This document shows positions 60,508 to 64,000 of a stretch of 64,000 bases of DNA, piece by piece. A program made the translations under genes and the position numbers. The notes under the pieces were generated by a model. It was not told the origin of the DNA, made no database searches, and saw nothing but the letters and a program-made list of their open reading frames with translations. This DNA comes from Elusimicrobiota bacterium (GTDB lineage Bacteria > Elusimicrobiota > Elusimicrobia > FEN-1173 > JAKLIF01): positions 341,740 to 405,739 of the forward strand of contig JAKLIF010000002.1 in the NCBI GenBank assembly GCA_022709755.1. Direction: 5' to 3'. Position 1 is the first letter of the stretch, and the number at the start of each line of letters is the position of its first letter.

Positions 60508-62466
60508 ATGAAATCACTTCCGCGAGTAACAGTAATTTTCCTGATATTACCCTTGTGGATCGCCGCGTCGGTTCAATCGGCTGAAATGAATCCCGATTTT
60601 GCGGACGAAAACATCCTTTTTACGGACATCTCGATCGCATCGGTGAAGGCCATGAGCGTGCGGGAATCCCCCGGTGTGGTGACGTTGGTCACTCGACAGG
60701 AGATAGAGCGGTCGGGTGCCCGGGACTTGGTCGATGTGTTGCGACTCGTGCCGGGGTTTGAGTTCGGAACGGATGTCTGGGGGGCGGTGGGCATCGGTTT
60801 CCGTGGGAATTGGGCCAACGAAGGGAAGGTTTCTCTGCGCCTTGACGGGCAGGAGATGAACGAACTGTTCTATACGAATACGGCGTTCGGCAACCACTTC
60901 CCTGTCGAACAAATCGAGAGGGTCGAGATCATCCGCGGTCCCGGATCGGCCATCTACGGCGGTTGCGCGGAACTTGCCGTGATCAACATCATCACCAAGG
61001 GTCCCGACCAGAACGGGGCTGAGGCCACAGTGACATATGGCCGCATGGAAACGACCGATGCGAGGAGGAACGGCTCGATCTCATATGGAAAAAACACGGG
61101 CGATCTGTCGTTCAGCGGGTCGGTCTTTGCGGGCCAGGGAACCCGGAGCGATAAGCTTTTCACCGACATCAACGGGAGCTCTTACGATATGGATAAGAAT
61201 TCCCGTCTAGACCCGTTCAATGCCAATGGGTTCGTGTCTTACCGCGGTCTGTCCGTCCGGACGATCATCGACCATTATCATATGACTCAACGGGATGCCT
61301 ATGGCTCCGATAACGCCACCGCCACGGAAAACGATTGGGATACGGCGATCGTTTCCGCCGAGTACGATTATAATCTTTGCCAGAGCTTGATGCTGACGCC
61401 GGGCTTCCAATATAAGAGACAGACCCCCTGGAAGACGACGGGGGGAGGTCTTTTTGTGGCTCCGTTCAACCAGGAGGTGGAACGGATCACGGGCAGCCTG
61501 TCATTCAGCTATGATGCCAATGAGTCTTTGAACCTGATCGGGGGAGTGGAATCCTATATCGATCGGGCGGAAGACAAGACGGGGGGCATGATTTTCGACG
61601 GGCGGGACAAAGTCGACTATTCGAACGTGTCCGGCCACATCCAAGGCCTCCTGTCCAATCCCATTGCGAATGTCGTCGCCGGGGCGCGTTACGAGAAACA
61701 TTCGGCCTACGGGGCTTCGTTCGTGCCCCGCGTCGGAGTCACTAAAGCGCTGGACCGAGCCTATTGTAAGGTGTTGGGGAGCCAATCTTTCCGTGCCCCG
61801 AGTATTTCGAACATACAAATAAATAAAAACATCGATCCCGAAAAGACGACGACTTGGGAATTCGAGACGGGTTACGATCTGACAAGGCATCTGACGGCGT
61901 CGGCGAACGTGTTCGATACGGCCATCCGTGGCCCCATCATCTATCAAGTCGACCCGCTCACCAGCGTCGAATCTTATGTGAATTTCGATGAGATACACAC
62001 GCGCGGATATGAACTGGAAGTCAAATCGCGCGGGGGGTGGGGATACGCCTCGGTTTCCTATTCGTTCTATGACGTGCTTCATAGCGACGCACTGGATTAC
62101 AGTGTGCCCGGGAACGACGATGTCTTTTTGGCGTTTTCTCCCCACAAGGTCGCCGCGACCGCGTCGTTCAATATCACGAATCGCCTGAGTTTGAACCCCT
62201 CCGTGTCTTATCTCGGGGGGCGTTATGGATATTCGTCGAAGGGAGATGATGGAAACCCGACGATCAAAAACGTGGCACCGGCCTGTCTTCTGAATATCTA
62301 TTTGTTTTATCGGAACGCCCTGATGGAGGACCTTGATATCGGGGTGGGGATCTATGATGTCGTCAATTCGGGCCCTGATTTCATTCAGCCGTATAACGGC
62401 GGACACCCCTCCATTCCCGGACCTTCCCGGGAGATATTGATCAGAATCCGGTATAAATTCCTGTAA
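60508..62466 (+). CDS. TonB-dependent outer-membrane receptor
   Basis: 652 aa. Signal peptide (1-24), plug domain about 45-165 (VRESPGVVTLVTRQEIERSGARDLVDVLRLVPGFEF, VRLDGQ-like SLRLDGQEMNEL, IERVEIIRGPGSAIYGGCAELAVINIITK), then a beta-barrel ending in ILIRIRYKFL. It takes up a scarce ligand (metal chelate, cobalamin or oligosaccharide) with energy from TonB-ExbBD, which are not in this window. No riboswitch is evident in the 58 bp upstream, so the ligand is not indicated. Confidence 0.92.
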   Translation: MKSLPRVTVIFLILPLWIAASVQSAEMNPDFADENILFTDISIASVKAMSVRESPGVVTLVTRQEIERSGARDLVDVLRLVPGFEFGTDVWGAVGIGFRGNWANEGKVSLRLDGQEMNELFYTNTAFGNHFPVEQIERVEIIRGPGSAIYGGCAELAVINIITKGPDQNGAEATVTYGRMETTDARRNGSISYGKNTGDLSFSGSVFAGQGTRSDKLFTDINGSSYDMDKNSRLDPFNANGFVSYRGLSVRTIIDHYHMTQRDAYGSDNATATENDWDTAIVSAEYDYNLCQSLMLTPGFQYKRQTPWKTTGGGLFVAPFNQEVERITGSLSFSYDANESLNLIGGVESYIDRAEDKTGGMIFDGRDKVDYSNVSGHIQGLLSNPIANVVAGARYEKHSAYGASFVPRVGVTKALDRAYCKVLGSQSFRAPSISNIQINKNIDPEKTTTWEFETGYDLTRHLTASANVFDTAIRGPIIYQVDPLTSVESYVNFDEIHTRGYELEVKSRGGWGYASVSYSFYDVLHSDALDYSVPGNDDVFLAFSPHKVAATASFNITNRLSLNPSVSYLGGRYGYSSKGDDGNPTIKNVAPACLLNIYLFYRNALMEDLDIGVGIYDVVNSGPDFIQPYNGGHPSIPGPSREILIRIRYKFL

Positions 62467-62536
62467 AAAGGAGTCGAAGGCTTCCCTGGACGGGGGCTAT
62501 GTTTTTTGATATATAAGGTGTTGGTTTGTCTTAGAC

Positions 62537-62626
62537 GGAGAGATGCGTGAGCGGTTGAAACGGCACGACTGGAAATCGTGTAGGGCTGCAAGGTCCTCGA
62601 GGGTTCGAATCCCTCTCTCTCCGCCA
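62537..62626 (+). tRNA. tRNA-Ser(GGA)
   Basis: Acceptor GGAGAGA/TCTCTCC, anticodon stem CACGA/TCGTG with loop CTGGAAA (anticodon GGA), class II variable arm, T-loop GGTTCGAATCC, encoded CCA. The acceptor and T arms and the flank GTTTTATTT match tRNA-Ser(GCU). Confidence 0.97.
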
Positions 62627-62739
62627 GTTTTATTTGTTGGGTGAGACGAAGGGCCGCCTCTCCGCGATTGTTTCTCTGCAAAAACCGTGAAAATCAATGC
62701 CGCTCAACACACATTAAAGAACTGACCGGGTATTCGAAA

Positions 62740-64000
62740 TGACATTGAGGAAAAAAGTCATATTGTATCTAGCCCTCTCGTTTCTGGGGTTATTGATATC
62801 GTTGTCCGTCATTTTAAACCTGACCGTCATGCGGCGGTTCGACCGGATCGACGAACAGAACCTCCATCGGGATATCCTGCGGTTGGAAGCGGCGGTCGGC
62901 GAAAATCTTAAACAGTTGAATATGAGCACCCGGGATTATTCCGCCTGGGATGACACGTGTCTTTATGTCTCGGGCCGGAAGCCGGACTATCCGAAAATCA
63001 ATTTCAATCCGAATGTGTTCGTGAACCTGTCCGTGAACGTGATCGTCGTGGCGGACGCGAACCGGCGGCTGGTTTTTTCGGGGGGATATGATCTGAAGGA
63101 GAGAAAAATAGTGCCGATGGCGCCGGCGGTCGAGGCTTTTCTGAAATCAAACAGCGCCATCTACCAGCATCAGAATGCGGATAGTTATCTGACGGGGCTT
63201 GTGGTGGTGGGAGGGAAGGCGTTGATCCTGGCGTCCCGTCCGATCATCACGAGCGATTATCAAGGGCCCATCCGGGGGACGATGATCATGATGCGATACC
63301 TGGATCAGAGCGAGATCAAACACTTATCGGATGTCGTCCAACTGTCCGTTCACGGCATGGTCGGGGGGGGGGATGGTTTCGAGTTTGAGAATAAACGGGG
63401 GCGTCCGGGACCCAAAATCGCCGTCAAGAGAATTGATCGGCGGAAGATCGTCGGCGCCATTCAGCTGGAAGACATCGAAGGGCGTCCCGCCTATGTTTTC
63501 AGCATCTTGAAGGACCGGGTCGTTTATGGGCAGGGCCGGGAGATGTTCTATTACCTCCTGATCGTTCTGACGGCCCTTTTTTCCATCGTCGGTTTCGCCA
63601 GCCTGAGGTTTGTCGATCAAGCGGTCCTCTCGCGGTTGACCAAACTGAAACAGGAGATCGGATCCATTGATTCCTATGATGGACGGGTGACCGTCCAGCA
63701 GGAGGATGAATTGTCGAAGGTCGGATCGGCCATCAATGAGTTGCTGGAATCACTGGTGATATCTAAGCACATGATCCGCGATGGAAACGTGAGGTATCAG
63801 CATCTCCTGGAAGCCATATCGGATATGGTCTGGGTCTTGAATGGAAAGGGCGTGGTGCTCCTCACAAATTCGGCGGGGTGTCGCGGGCTTGGATGTTCCC
63901 GTGAGTCCCTTCAAAACCACACACTCATCGAGGTTTATCCGGGCCTTCGCGATACCAAGGTTTATAAGACATTCCAGGAGTCCCTTGACTATCGGCGGGC
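62740..64000 (+). CDS. CHASE4-HAMP-PAS sensor protein (partial, runs off the window)
   Basis: 420 codons without a stop before the window end. Membrane helix 1 (about 8-30), a periplasmic CHASE4 domain (STRDYSAWDDTCLYV is its signature), membrane helix 2 (about 267-287), HAMP (LSRLTKLKQEIGSID) and the start of a PAS domain (RYQHLLEAISDMVWVLNGKGVVLLTN). A kinase or diguanylate cyclase output is likely beyond the edge. The ligand is unknown. Confidence 0.85.

Overview
The window looks like chromosome of an uncultured Gram-negative-type (diderm) bacterium. It encodes a TonB-dependent receptor with signal peptide, a TolC-family outer-membrane channel, an HlyD-type adaptor and a lipoprotein. The core DNA is moderately GC-rich. 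A small histone-fold protein, a small SWIB-domain protein and many membrane glycosyltransferases suggest a candidate-phylum lineage (for example Omnitrophota- or Elusimicrobiota-like, or a deltaproteobacterial relative). That placement is inference only; no marker gene here settles it.

Layout. (1) 1-8875: 3' end of mutY; two divergent paralogous hybrid histidine kinases sharing one promoter core; an FtsH-like protease with an unusually short periplasmic loop; a lipoprotein; a LacI-type sensor domain without its DNA-binding part; MazG; a bacterial histone-fold protein; MarC. (2) 9309-15600: a PPC/DUF296 protein, then an apparent surface-glycan operon (GT2, membrane GT, NodU/CmcH-type carbamoyltransferase, B12-binding radical SAM protein). 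(3) 15616-24179, minus strand: gltD and gltB preceded by a GAF-ANTAR regulator. Between the regulator and gltB lie two hexaloop hairpins (A1/G4 loops) and an intrinsic terminator, the architecture expected for ANTAR antitermination control. (4) 24306-30052: a SWIB protein and a second glycan block (two membrane GTs, an SDR epimerase-like protein lacking the usual Tyr, a nucleotidyltransferase, a GT2). (5) 30243-44335: a complete lanthipeptide system with HlyD adaptor, C39-peptidase ABC exporter, second NHLM ABC protein, TolC, an unrecognised protein, six NHLP-leader precursor peptides with different cores, and one LanM whose cyclase has a CCG (three-cysteine) zinc site like ProcM. (6) 44891-58611: a 13.7-kb AT-richer island integrated in the anticodon loop of tRNA-Ser(GCU). 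It carries AbiV, DUF4145, a GHKL/MORC-like ATPase, a HEPN-like protein, a single-chain restriction-modification enzyme, DUF4268, small phage-like genes, an excisionase and a tyrosine integrase. An internal att-like site with the same 10-bp-phased repeats as the left end suggests two elements accreted in tandem. (7) 58573-64000: tRNA-Ser(GCU), a duplicated tRNA-flanking element, another membrane GT, a TonB-dependent receptor, tRNA-Ser(GGA) and a CHASE4-HAMP-PAS sensor cut by the window end.

The most interesting system is the NHLP/LanM cluster. It appears to be a one-enzyme, many-substrate lanthipeptide factory in a diderm, with all export parts encoded alongside. Close behind are the predicted ANTAR switch in front of gltBD and the accreted defence island. 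Functions are read from sequence motifs by eye; no searches were run.
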